NCBI GenBank assembly: GCA_025758045.1
Contig: CP107208.1
Location: 868,001-932,000, forward strand
DNA length: 64,000 nucleotides
Direction: 5' to 3'
Source of the DNA: Oscillospiraceae bacterium
GTDB lineage: Bacteria > Bacillota > Clostridia > Oscillospirales > Ruminococcaceae
Position 1 is the first letter of the stretch. Every line of letters starts with the position of its first letter. This document shows, piece by piece, positions 1 to 7,240 of this stretch. The notes under the pieces are model-generated. The model saw nothing but the letters and a program-made list of their open reading frames with translations, did not search any database and was not told where the DNA came from. The position numbers and the translations under genes were made by a program.

Positions 1-159
1 AAGCACCAGCGCGGTGCGGCCGCCCTGCAATGCCTCGCGGCGGATGCGCACCGTGGGGCGCACACTGATATAGCCCTGGTCCATCTGATAAGTCTCGGTC
101 AGCGGGAAGCTTTTCTCATCCGGCCAGTTTGTGACCATCCATTTGCGTTCGATTTCCAT
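1..159 (-). CDS. CYTH-domain protein (N-terminal part only)
   Basis: Only the first 53 codons lie in the window; the gene runs off the left edge. The protein opens with MEIERKWMV, which matches the ExExK signature at the start of CYTH/triphosphate tunnel metalloenzymes, where the alternating acidic residues bind the divalent metal and the lysine contacts the triphosphate. The downstream stretch (QGYISVRPTVRIRR) fits the next strands of the tunnel. These proteins hydrolyse inorganic triphosphate or related substrates; the substrate here is unknown. The ATG at 157-159 follows AAGGAGGGG. The gene is divergent from glnN. Confidence 0.8.
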   Translation of the reverse strand, partial: MEIERKWMVTNWPDEKSFPLTETYQMDQGYISVRPTVRIRREALQGGRTALVL

Positions 160-271
160 GGGGACCCCTCCTTATTATAGTAAAAGTATACCACAATTCG
201 TCCCCCGCGCACAGTTCACAAAACATCCAGTTTTCCACTTAAAGTCGTTCCTGTTTTCGTCACATCGCCAG

Positions 272-300
272 TTGCAATTTAGCGATGCACAACGTATAAT
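272..300 (+). promoter_or_regulatory. glnN promoter
   Basis: TTGCAA (272-277) and a perfect TATAAT (295-300) are separated by exactly 17 bases. Transcription would start near 307, giving a leader of about 75 nt before glnN that contains a terminator-like hairpin. Confidence 0.75.
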
Positions 301-314
301 AAAGGCATAACAGC

Positions 315-351
315 AAGGGCGCTGCGAATGTGTTTTCGCAGCGTCCTTTTT
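315..351 (+). terminator. leader terminator / putative attenuator before glnN
   Basis: A 14-bp stem (315-328 with 335-348, one G-T wobble) closes a six-base loop TGTGTT and is followed by a run of T to 351. It lies between the promoter and the glnN start, so it can only act on glnN transcripts, as an attenuator. Hexaloop hairpins of this kind are the targets of ANTAR antiterminators, and an ANTAR gene lies downstream. The loop has G at position 4 but not the consensus A at position 1, and no clear first hairpin is visible, so the link is inference. Confidence 0.6.
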
Positions 352-382
352 CTGTAATTAGGTACATAAAGGAGTAAGAAGT

Positions 383-2473
383 ATGGCAGCAACCGTTATG
401 GAACTTTACGGCAGCAAAGTTTTCAACGAGCATGAGATGCGTGAGCGTCTGCCCAGCTCTACCTACAAAAGCCTGAAGGCGACGATCGAGAAGGGCCAGC
501 CCCTCGACCTGGAGGTCGCCAACGTCGTGGCCAGCGTGATGAAGCGCTGGGCGATCGAGCAGGGCGCCACCCATTACACCCACTGGTTCCAGCCGTTGAC
601 CGGCATCACCAGTGAGAAACACGACGGCTTTGTCAGCCCCCAGCCGGATGGCACCGCCATCATGGAGTTCTCCGGTAAGGAGCTCATCAAGGGCGAGCCG
701 GATGCTTCCTCCTTCCCCTCCGGCGGCCTGCGCGCCACCGCTGAGGCCCGCGGCTACACCGCCTGGGACCCCACCAGCTACGCTTTCGTAAAGGACGACA
801 CGCTGTGCATCCCCACCGCGTTCTGCTCCTACACCGGCGAGGCACTGGACAAGAAGACCCCGCTGCTGCGCTCGATGCAGGCCATCTCCGACCAGGCCTG
901 CCAGGTGCTGCATCTGTTCGGCAAGGACGTGCCCCGCGTGGCTACCACCGTCGGCCCCGAGCAGGAGTACTTCCTCATCAAGAAAGAGGACTACGACAAG
1001 CGCCTTGACCTGGTGCTGACCGGCCGCACGCTGTTCGGCTCTGCCCCGTCCAAGGGCCAGGAGCTGGAGGAGCACTACTTCGGCACCATCCGCCCCATCG
1101 TTTCCGAGTTCATGAAGGACCTGGACCAGGAGCTGTGGAAGCTGGGCGTGCCCGCCAAGACCAAGCACAACGAGGTCGCCCCCTGCCAGCATGAGCTGGC
1201 CCCCATCTACGACACCACCAATGTCGCCATCGACCACAACCTGCTGACGATGGAGATGATGAAGAAGATCGCCAGCAAGCACGGCCTGGTCTGCCTGCAG
1301 CACGAGAAGCCTTTTGAGGGCGTGAACGGCAGCGGCAAGCACAACAACTGGTCCATCAGCACCAAGAGCGAGAACCTGCTGGACCCCGGCGATACCCCGA
1401 TGGAGAACCTGCAGTTCATGGTGTTCCTGTCCGCCGTTATCAAGGCGGTTGACGAGTACGCCGACCTGCTGCGCACCTCCGTCGCCACCCCGGGCAACGA
1501 CCACCGCCTGGGCGCCAACGAGGCACCCCCGGCCATCATTTCCATCTTCGTGGGCGAGGAGCTGGAGGCTGTCATCGACGCCGTCTGCACCGATTCTCCC
1601 TACGCCGGTCCCGTCAAGATGAAGATGGACCTGGGCGTCGACGTCCTGCCCAAGTTCAGCAAGGACACCACCGACCGCAACCGTACCTCCCCCTTCGCCT
1701 TCACCGGCAACAAGTTTGAGTTCCGTATGCCCGGCTCGGCCGAGAACCTGTCCGACGCCAACACCATCCTGAACACCGCCGTTGCCAAGGCGCTGAAGGA
1801 GTTCGTGGCCGAGACTTCCGGCGCTGCCGACTTTGAGTGCGCAGCCGCTGCCTGGGTCAAGAAGACGCTGAACGCCCACCGCCGTGTGATCTTCAACGGC
1901 AACGGCTACAGCGAAGCCTGGGAAGCCGAGGCCGAGCGCCGCGGCCTGCCCAACCGCAAGTGCACCCCGGACGCCATGATCGCCCTGAAGGACGAGAAGA
2001 ACATCGAACTGATGGAGGAATTCGGCGTCCTGACCAAGACCGAGATGCTCAGCCGCTACGAGGTTGAGATGGAGCACTACTCCAAGATCCTCAACATCGA
2101 GGCCCGCACCATGCTGAAGATCGCCAACAAGCAGCTGATCCCCGCCGCTTCCGCCTACATGGGCGAGCTGGCCAGCTCTGCCGCCGCCAAGGCCGCCGCT
2201 GTGGAGGGCATCTCCACCAAGGCCGAGAGCAAGGTGCTGGTCGCGCTTAGCAAATACACCGATGAGATGTCCGATGCCGCCGACGACCTGAAGGCCGTGA
2301 CCGACAAGGTCAGCGACATGGACAACGAAGCCGCCAAGGCCCACGCCTTCCACGACGAGGTCATCCCCGCCATGGACCGTCTGCGTGCCGCCGCCGACCA
2401 GGCCGAAGAACTGGTCGACGAGGACTTCTGGCCGCTGCCGTGCTACTCTCGTATGTTGTTTTATACCGAGTAA
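383..2473 (+). CDS. glnN: glutamine synthetase type III
   Basis: This 696-residue protein has the length and N-terminal layout of GSIII, with the catalytic GS core in the middle (for example NGSGKHNNWS near residue 315 and LGANEAPP near 376). It makes glutamine from glutamate, ammonia and ATP in the cytoplasm. The start at 383 follows AAAGGAGTAAG. The C-terminus (WPLPCYSRMLFYTE) resembles the usual GSIII ending, but the last codons and the TAA fall inside a 17-bp perfect hairpin, so the natural tail may have been replaced. It is followed by glnA and an ANTAR regulator, suggesting one nitrogen-regulated unit. Confidence 0.93.
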   Translation: MAATVMELYGSKVFNEHEMRERLPSSTYKSLKATIEKGQPLDLEVANVVASVMKRWAIEQGATHYTHWFQPLTGITSEKHDGFVSPQPDGTAIMEFSGKELIKGEPDASSFPSGGLRATAEARGYTAWDPTSYAFVKDDTLCIPTAFCSYTGEALDKKTPLLRSMQAISDQACQVLHLFGKDVPRVATTVGPEQEYFLIKKEDYDKRLDLVLTGRTLFGSAPSKGQELEEHYFGTIRPIVSEFMKDLDQELWKLGVPAKTKHNEVAPCQHELAPIYDTTNVAIDHNLLTMEMMKKIASKHGLVCLQHEKPFEGVNGSGKHNNWSISTKSENLLDPGDTPMENLQFMVFLSAVIKAVDEYADLLRTSVATPGNDHRLGANEAPPAIISIFVGEELEAVIDAVCTDSPYAGPVKMKMDLGVDVLPKFSKDTTDRNRTSPFAFTGNKFEFRMPGSAENLSDANTILNTAVAKALKEFVAETSGAADFECAAAAWVKKTLNAHRRVIFNGNGYSEAWEAEAERRGLPNRKCTPDAMIALKDEKNIELMEEFGVLTKTEMLSRYEVEMEHYSKILNIEARTMLKIANKQLIPAASAYMGELASSAAAKAAAVEGISTKAESKVLVALSKYTDEMSDAADDLKAVTDKVSDMDNEAAKAHAFHDEVIPAMDRLRAAADQAEELVDEDFWPLPCYSRMLFYTE

Positions 2474-2493
2474 TACCTCGGTATAAAACAACA
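2454..2493 (+). repeat. 17-bp perfect hairpin containing the glnN stop codon
   Basis: Arms 2454-2470 and 2477-2493 are perfectly complementary and enclose the loop TAATAC, whose first three bases are the glnN stop codon. No T-run follows, so it is not a typical terminator. It may be a small inserted palindrome or an mRNA 3' stabiliser. Confidence 0.7.
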
Positions 2494-2703
2494 GGCCGGA
2501 GCGAAGAGCGAAGGCCGCTTCCTCTGCTGTCGGCCCGCGAACGCGGGTTTGCGGCGAAGCAGAGGATTCCTTAATCACGCCATTCTCCTTTTCCTATTTC
2601 TTACACCAGCTCGAAAGGCCCGCCCCAACCCGGTGGGCCTTTCGAGTATGTCCGCCTCTAATTGGCTCCCCTGGAGGGGAGCCTTTATCCAAGGAGGTTC
2701 CCC
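2494..2703 (+). other. structured glnN-glnA intergenic region
   Basis: No gene is visible. The region holds a CCTCTGCT...AGCAGAGG stem enclosing CCCGCGAACGCGGG, a 12-bp stem (2610-2621 with 2635-2646), and a GGCTCCCC/GGGGAGCC hairpin (2664-2683) followed by TTT immediately before the glnA ribosome site. The last hairpin is positioned to act as a weak terminator or attenuator for glnA. Confidence 0.5.
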
Positions 2704-4014
2704 ATGAAACGTACCGCACAAGACATCCTCAATTTTGTCGAGGATAACGACGTCAAGTTCGTCAAGCTGACGTTCTGCGACATCTTCGGCAACCAGAAAA
2801 ACGTCTCGCTGTTTGCCAGCGAGCTGCCCCGCGCGTTCGAGCAGGGCATCAGCTTCGACGGCTCGTCCATCGCCGGGTTCATGAACATCGAGGAGAGCGA
2901 CCTCATCCTCTGGCCCGACCCGGACACCGCCACCGTGCTGCCCTGGCGCCCCGCCGAGGGCCGCGTCATGCGCATGTACTGCGACATCACCCTGCCCGAC
3001 GGCAAGCCCTTTGAGGGCAACTGCCGTGGCTACCTGCAAAGCGTGGTCAAGCGCGCCCGCGCCATGGGCCTGACCGTCAACGTGGGCTGCGAGTGCGAGT
3101 TTTATCTGTTCGAGACGGACGAAAACGGCAATCCTACGCATATTCCGCTGGACCACGGCGGCTATTTTGACATCCCGCCGCTGGACAAGGGCGAGAACCT
3201 GCGCCGCGACATCTGCCTGTCCATCGAGGAGATGGGCCTGCAGCCCGAGCACAGCCACCACGAAAGCGGTCCGGGCCAGAACGAGGTCTGCTTCCGCTAT
3301 GCCCCGGCGCTGAAATCCGCCGATAATTTAAACACTTTTAAAAGTGCTGTCAAAGCCATTGCCGCCCGCAACGGCCTGTATGCCAGCTTTATGCCAAAGC
3401 CCCTGCACGACCAGAGCGGCAACGGCCTGCATGTAAATATGTCTCTTGTCCGGGACGGCAAAAACCTGTTTGAGGGCGACCTAACCCCCGACAGCGAGGC
3501 CGGGTATTTCGTGGCGGGCATCCTGGCCCACGCCCGGGAGCTGACAGCTTTCTGCAATCCGGTGCCCAATTCCTACGCCCGGCTGGGCGCCAACGAAGCC
3601 CCGCTGTATGTGAGCTGGAGCCGCCAGAACCGCAGCCAGCTGGTGCGCCTGCCCAGCGCCAGCGGCGACCTGTGCCGTGTGGAGCTGCGCGGGCCTGACC
3701 CTGCCGGCAACCCCTATCTCGTTATAGGGTTGATTTTGGCTGCCGGGTTGGACGGCATTGCGAACAAACTGCCCCTGCCGGAGCCGGTGAACCGCAACCT
3801 GTTCCACCCCAGCGCAGCCGTTGGTTTGGAGAGCCTGCCCCACAGTTTGCGGGAGGCCATCACCGTGGCGGCCCAGAGCGACTTTATCGCCGCCGAGCTG
3901 CCGCTGGCCCTGCAGAACAAATATTTTGAGTACCAGACCCAGCTTTGCCACGGCTACGAGAACGCCCCCGACCCCGCCGTTTGGGAACGCACCCATGGAT
4001 TTTTGGTGATTTGA
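2704..4014 (+). CDS. glnA: glutamine synthetase type I
   Basis: A 436-residue class I glutamine synthetase with the N-terminal beta-grasp domain (SFDGSSIAGF), the ATP/metal-binding core (CECEFYLFET, HHESGPGQNEVCFRY) and the ammonia/glutamate-site motif LGANEAPLYVSWS. The start at 2704 is preceded by AAGGAGGTTCCCC; an upstream in-frame ATG at 2662 lies within a hairpin and is less likely. It duplicates the activity of the neighbouring GSIII, so the two enzymes probably serve different nitrogen conditions. The length is normal for short GSI-alpha forms, and no adenylylation loop is obvious. Confidence 0.92.
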   Translation: MKRTAQDILNFVEDNDVKFVKLTFCDIFGNQKNVSLFASELPRAFEQGISFDGSSIAGFMNIEESDLILWPDPDTATVLPWRPAEGRVMRMYCDITLPDGKPFEGNCRGYLQSVVKRARAMGLTVNVGCECEFYLFETDENGNPTHIPLDHGGYFDIPPLDKGENLRRDICLSIEEMGLQPEHSHHESGPGQNEVCFRYAPALKSADNLNTFKSAVKAIAARNGLYASFMPKPLHDQSGNGLHVNMSLVRDGKNLFEGDLTPDSEAGYFVAGILAHARELTAFCNPVPNSYARLGANEAPLYVSWSRQNRSQLVRLPSASGDLCRVELRGPDPAGNPYLVIGLILAAGLDGIANKLPLPEPVNRNLFHPSAAVGLESLPHSLREAITVAAQSDFIAAELPLALQNKYFEYQTQLCHGYENAPDPAVWERTHGFLVI

Positions 4015-4045
4015 CACCTATTTACACGGAAAGGGGGGCGTACCC

Positions 4046-4618
4046 ATGCCACGAGCGCTGATCGTATCAGCGGGCAACAATGCTAACGAATACCTGGCCC
4101 GGCACATGGCTGATTTGGGCTACACCCGCCCCGCGATGGTTGCCAGCGGCGGCGAGGCGCGCCGCCAGATGGACGCCAAGGACTTTGAGGTCATCGTCAT
4201 CAACACGCCATTGCCGGATGAGTTCGGCCATGAGCTGGGCACCGATGCCGTGACCAAGACCGACGCGGGCGTCATCCTGCTGACCAAGACCGCCACCGCC
4301 GACCAGATCGCCGACAAATTGCAGGAGTTCGGCGTGCTGGTGCTGGGTAAACCGTTCACCGGGGCGCAGTTCCGGCAGGCCGTGCAGCTGGCCGCCAGCA
4401 ACTACAAGCGCCTGGCTGTGCTGCGGGCCGAAAACGCCAAGCTGCTGGATAAGATCGCGCAGCTGCGCCTGGTGGACCGTGCCAAGTGCTACCTGATTGA
4501 GAAAAAGCACTACACCGAGACCGAGGCCCATCGTCTGATCGAAAAAATGGCCATGGACACCCGCCGCCCCCGCGGCGAGATCGCCCAGGAAATTTTGGAA
4601 GAGGACGACGAGGAATAA
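4046..4618 (+). CDS. ANTAR-domain antiterminator with pseudo-receiver domain
   Basis: The 190-residue protein has a receiver-like domain (about 1-120), a helical linker and a C-terminal ANTAR domain (about 135-185: VDRAKCYLIEKKHYTETEAHRLIEKMAMD). ANTAR proteins bind paired hexaloop RNA hairpins and prevent termination. The receiver keeps the lysine after strand 5 (K102) and T80, but the phosphoacceptor aspartate is Asn53 (VIVINTPLPD) and the acidic pair after strand 1 is absent, so it is probably not phosphorylated. It lies 31 bp after glnA with its own AAAGGGGGG site. The leader terminator of glnN is its most likely target. Confidence 0.85.
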   Translation: MPRALIVSAGNNANEYLARHMADLGYTRPAMVASGGEARRQMDAKDFEVIVINTPLPDEFGHELGTDAVTKTDAGVILLTKTATADQIADKLQEFGVLVLGKPFTGAQFRQAVQLAASNYKRLAVLRAENAKLLDKIAQLRLVDRAKCYLIEKKHYTETEAHRLIEKMAMDTRRPRGEIAQEILEEDDEE

Positions 4619-4631
4619 TTTCAAATAAAAA

Positions 4632-4766
4632 GGCTCCCCTGGAGGGGAGCTGTCACCGATAGGTGACTGAGGGGTGGCCCTTGTGCGGAGTAATTGCATC
4701 CACACAGCGTTGGCCAAAGTAGCCACCCCTCACCCGCTGGCGCGGGAGCTCCCCTCAAGGGGAGCC
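4632..4766. repeat. family B palindromic repeat, copy 1
   Basis: It begins GGCTCCCCTGGAGGGGAGC and ends GAGCTCCCCTCAAGGGGAGCC, with a GGGGTGGCC...AGCCACCCCTC inner pair. It fills the space between the convergent ANTAR gene and pulA and ends in TTTA on both strands, so it probably acts as a bidirectional terminator. Related copies are at 13926-14098 and 55234-55335. Confidence 0.75.
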
Positions 4767-4789
4767 TTTATTTGCTGCTATTTTTTATG

Positions 4790-6718
4790 TCACTGTTCCA
4801 GCCTCAGCACCGTCACGCTCACCGGCGGCAGCTCCATGGCATCGCGATAGATCGGGCCAAAGGGGTTCGTACCGGCGTGCACGCCGTCGGCCAGCTTGCG
4901 CCAGCTGCCGATGGGCAGGCTGACCCACTGGTGGGTGCGCTCGGGGTTGTAGTAGACGACCACCACATCCTTGGGGTCGGGGCTTTCGGGGATGAACCCG
5001 ATGAGCCACCCCTGCAGTGCCAGCACAAAGGGCTGCGGCTCGCCGTAGGCCCCGGCAATGCGGGCGCAGGTGCGGCGGATGGCCAGCATACCGCGATAAA
5101 ATGCCGTTAATGCGGCAAATTCCGGGCGGTGCGCCCGCGTCCAGTCCAGCTTGTTGGTCTCCAGCGGGCCTTTGTAGCTGTTGTGGTCGCCGTGCTTGGT
5201 GCGGCCCCACTCCTCGCCCGCCTGCATAAAGGGCAGGCCCTGGCAGGTCAGGTAGATGCCCGCCGCCAGACGGTTCTGCGCCAGCAGCTCGGCATCGGGG
5301 GCGTCGTAGTCCCTGCGGCGGCCCACCGCCGCCAGCTTGTCCCACAGGGTCAGGTTGTCGTGGGCGGAGATGTACTGCACCACCTGCCCGGCCTGGCGGG
5401 GCCAGTAGCCGTGCTGGCCGCCGCGCCACGCGCCGATGCTGTGCAGCACCTCGTAACCGTGTTGGAGTGCGCCGTTCACGTAGCCGGCGTTGCCCGCGTC
5501 AAAGACATTGCCCTTGATGGAATCCCGCGTGTCATCGCAGAAAAAGCCGATGCGGTCGCTCAGCACGTCCAGGGCGCGCTTGTCCGCCGGGCGGGCGCCG
5601 CCCTCAAAGTTGGTACTGCCGCCCTGCCACGGCTCGCCGTAAAGCAAGATGTCCTGCCCGCCGGGCAAAGCATCCAGCGCGGCGCGGATGGCGTTCATCG
5701 TGCCGGCGTCTTCCAGCGCCATCAAATCAAAGCGGAAGCCGTCGATGTGGTAGGTCTGCGCCCAATAAAGTATCGAATCCACGATGTATTTCCGCACCAT
5801 GGGCCGCTCGCTGGCCAGGTCGCAGCCGCAGCCGGAACCGTTGGTCATCTGGTCGTTGGGCCAGCGGCGGTTCCAGTAACCGGGCACGGTGCGCTCCAGG
5901 TTGCTGTCGCTGTGGTAGGTGTGGTTGTACACCACGTCCATCACCACGCCCAGCCCGGCGCGGTGCAGCGCGGCCACCATGGCGCGGCACTCCCGCACGC
6001 GCACCTCGCCGTGGAACGGGTCGGTGGCGAAGCTGCCCTCGGGCACATTGTAGTTTTGGGGGTCGTAGCCCCAGTTGTAGCCGCCGTCGGGGCGGGATTC
6101 GTCCACGGTCTCGTAGTCGAAAATGGGCTGCAGCTGCACGTGGCTGACGCCCAGATCTTTCAGGTAGTTCAGGCAGGTGGGGTGCATGCCGTCGCCGTCC
6201 AGCGTGGTGTCCCCGGGTACGAAGCCCATGAATTTGCCGCGGTATTCGGCGGGCACACCGCTGTGTTCGTCGGCGGAAAAGTCCGCCACGTGTACCTCCC
6301 ACACGCTGCGGGCGTGGGGCGGGATGACCGGGCGCTTGTCCTCGGCCCAGCCCTCGGGGGCTGCGGCGTCCAGGTCCAGCACCATGGCGCGCTGCCCGTT
6401 GGCCCCGGCCGTGCGGGCGTAGGGGTCAACGGCATCGGCGGTGCGGCCGTCGTGGAATTGCAGGTGGTAGAGGTAGTAGGTGTTTTTCCAGTCGCCGGAA
6501 AGCGTCAGGCTCCACACGCCGTCCCGCTCCCACTGCAAATGATGTGCGCCCAGGTGGTGGGCGTTTGGCTCGGCGTCGGTGCCGGTGGCAAACAGCTCCA
6601 CCGTGACGGCCGCCGCCGTGGGGGCCCACAGCTTAAAGGTGGTAGCCGCAGGCGTGTAGTTGGCACCCAGGTCGGTGCCGTTATAGTAAGGCAGTTCGCA
6701 GGCTTGCTGCCAATTCAT
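4790..6718 (-). CDS. pulA: type I pullulanase (GH13)
   Basis: The 642-residue enzyme has an N-terminal CBM48-like domain and a GH13 barrel with the type I pullulanase signature YNWGYDP. Catalytic motifs are visible: nucleophile in GFRFDLMAL, acid/base in LLYGEPW, and the third acid in YISAHDN. It debranches alpha-1,6 links in glycogen or starch-derived dextrins. No signal peptide is seen, so it acts in the cytoplasm, together with glycogen phosphorylase encoded 3 kb away. The start at 6718 follows AAGGAGCG; the open frame runs further upstream but has no better site. Confidence 0.93.
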   Translation of the reverse strand: MNWQQACELPYYNGTDLGANYTPAATTFKLWAPTAAAVTVELFATGTDAEPNAHHLGAHHLQWERDGVWSLTLSGDWKNTYYLYHLQFHDGRTADAVDPYARTAGANGQRAMVLDLDAAAPEGWAEDKRPVIPPHARSVWEVHVADFSADEHSGVPAEYRGKFMGFVPGDTTLDGDGMHPTCLNYLKDLGVSHVQLQPIFDYETVDESRPDGGYNWGYDPQNYNVPEGSFATDPFHGEVRVRECRAMVAALHRAGLGVVMDVVYNHTYHSDSNLERTVPGYWNRRWPNDQMTNGSGCGCDLASERPMVRKYIVDSILYWAQTYHIDGFRFDLMALEDAGTMNAIRAALDALPGGQDILLYGEPWQGGSTNFEGGARPADKRALDVLSDRIGFFCDDTRDSIKGNVFDAGNAGYVNGALQHGYEVLHSIGAWRGGQHGYWPRQAGQVVQYISAHDNLTLWDKLAAVGRRRDYDAPDAELLAQNRLAAGIYLTCQGLPFMQAGEEWGRTKHGDHNSYKGPLETNKLDWTRAHRPEFAALTAFYRGMLAIRRTCARIAGAYGEPQPFVLALQGWLIGFIPESPDPKDVVVVYYNPERTHQWVSLPIGSWRKLADGVHAGTNPFGPIYRDAMELPPVSVTVLRLEQ

Positions 6719-6754
6719 GTGCAATCGCTCCTTAAGCTTGTGCAAGATGCTTTC

Positions 6755-6808
6755 ATTATACCTGATTCCCCGCCCGTGCGCAACCGTTTCCGAGCGAAAG
6801 CGCTTACT
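6755..6808 (-). promoter_or_regulatory. pulA promoter with cre-like operator
   Basis: On the minus strand TATAAT (6755-6760) has a weak TTGCGC (6778-6783) 17 bases upstream. Further upstream, CGAAAGCGCTTACT (6795-6808) matches most of the cre/LacI-family operator TGAAAGCGCTTTCA. This fits carbon-catabolite or maltose-type control of pulA. Confidence 0.4.
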
Positions 6809-6844
6809 TTTTGCCGTGTTTTGGGTGGCCTGGCGGTGGAAAGC

Positions 6845-6906
6845 GGAAAGCACTTTTACAGTTACAAGGTATTACCCTATACCTTGTAACTGTAAAAGTG
6901 CTTTCC
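6845..6906. repeat. 28-bp perfect inverted repeat
   Basis: Arms 6845-6872 and 6879-6906 are perfectly complementary around the loop TACCCT. There is no T-run on either side. It lies at the boundary between the pulA upstream region and the RepA-like/TGAGAC module. Confidence 0.85.
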
Positions 6907-6954
6907 GGCCTGCCCTTATATGTATCATTTCGTATTGCTGGATAGAGTGAGAAA

Positions 6955-7240
6955 TGAGACATGAGAATTATACGCATCTATGTATTTATTATGTCTCAAC
7001 TAAAATAAAGTGAGACATATTGCCAATAGAGAAACGACCGTATCTGCTATTTTTTACATAGCTGCAGGGGCGCACAAAGCGCCCGCCAAGTGCGCGGCTA
7101 CGCAAACGCCCCTGCAAAATAAGTCTCATCTTATAAGCCATGAGACTTATTTATTTGTAATAAACATCATACCAACGTATTATATCAATATGTCTCATGT
7201 CTCAGCTTTCCCCTGCACCGGGGGTTGAGACATTTGAGAC
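6955..7240. repeat. cluster of nine TGAGAC repeats (iteron-like)
   Basis: Exact TGAGAC occurs on the plus strand at 6955, 7011, 7141, 7226 and 7235 and on the minus strand at 6993, 7123, 7192 and 7199, nine copies in 286 bp where about 0.14 would be expected by chance. A 12-mer TGAGACATATTG is shared by 7011-7022 and the complement of 7186-7197, and 7117-7129 with 7140-7152 forms a 13-bp inverted pair. The flanking DNA is AT-rich for this genome. The last copies run into the 3' end of the RepA-like gene. Iterons of a replication origin or repeated operators are the likely explanations. Confidence 0.6.
7063..7116. repeat. family C repeat, copy 1
   Basis: TGCAGGGGCG at the left and CGCCCCTGCA at the right are exact inverse complements, with a GC-rich centre (CGCACAAAGCG). 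It interrupts the AT-rich TGAGAC region. The ends resemble the GTAGGGGC/GCCCCTAC elements at 16695, 24222 and 37473. Confidence 0.6.

Noticed and set aside
260..2578. Long open frame of 772 codons antisense to glnN
   Set aside because: It is a by-product of high GC and codon bias: the sequence is Gly/Val/Leu/His repetitive, has no domain, and lies opposite a certain gene.
5129..6889. Open frame of 586 codons antisense to pulA
   Set aside because: Antisense shadow of a well-supported GH13 gene.
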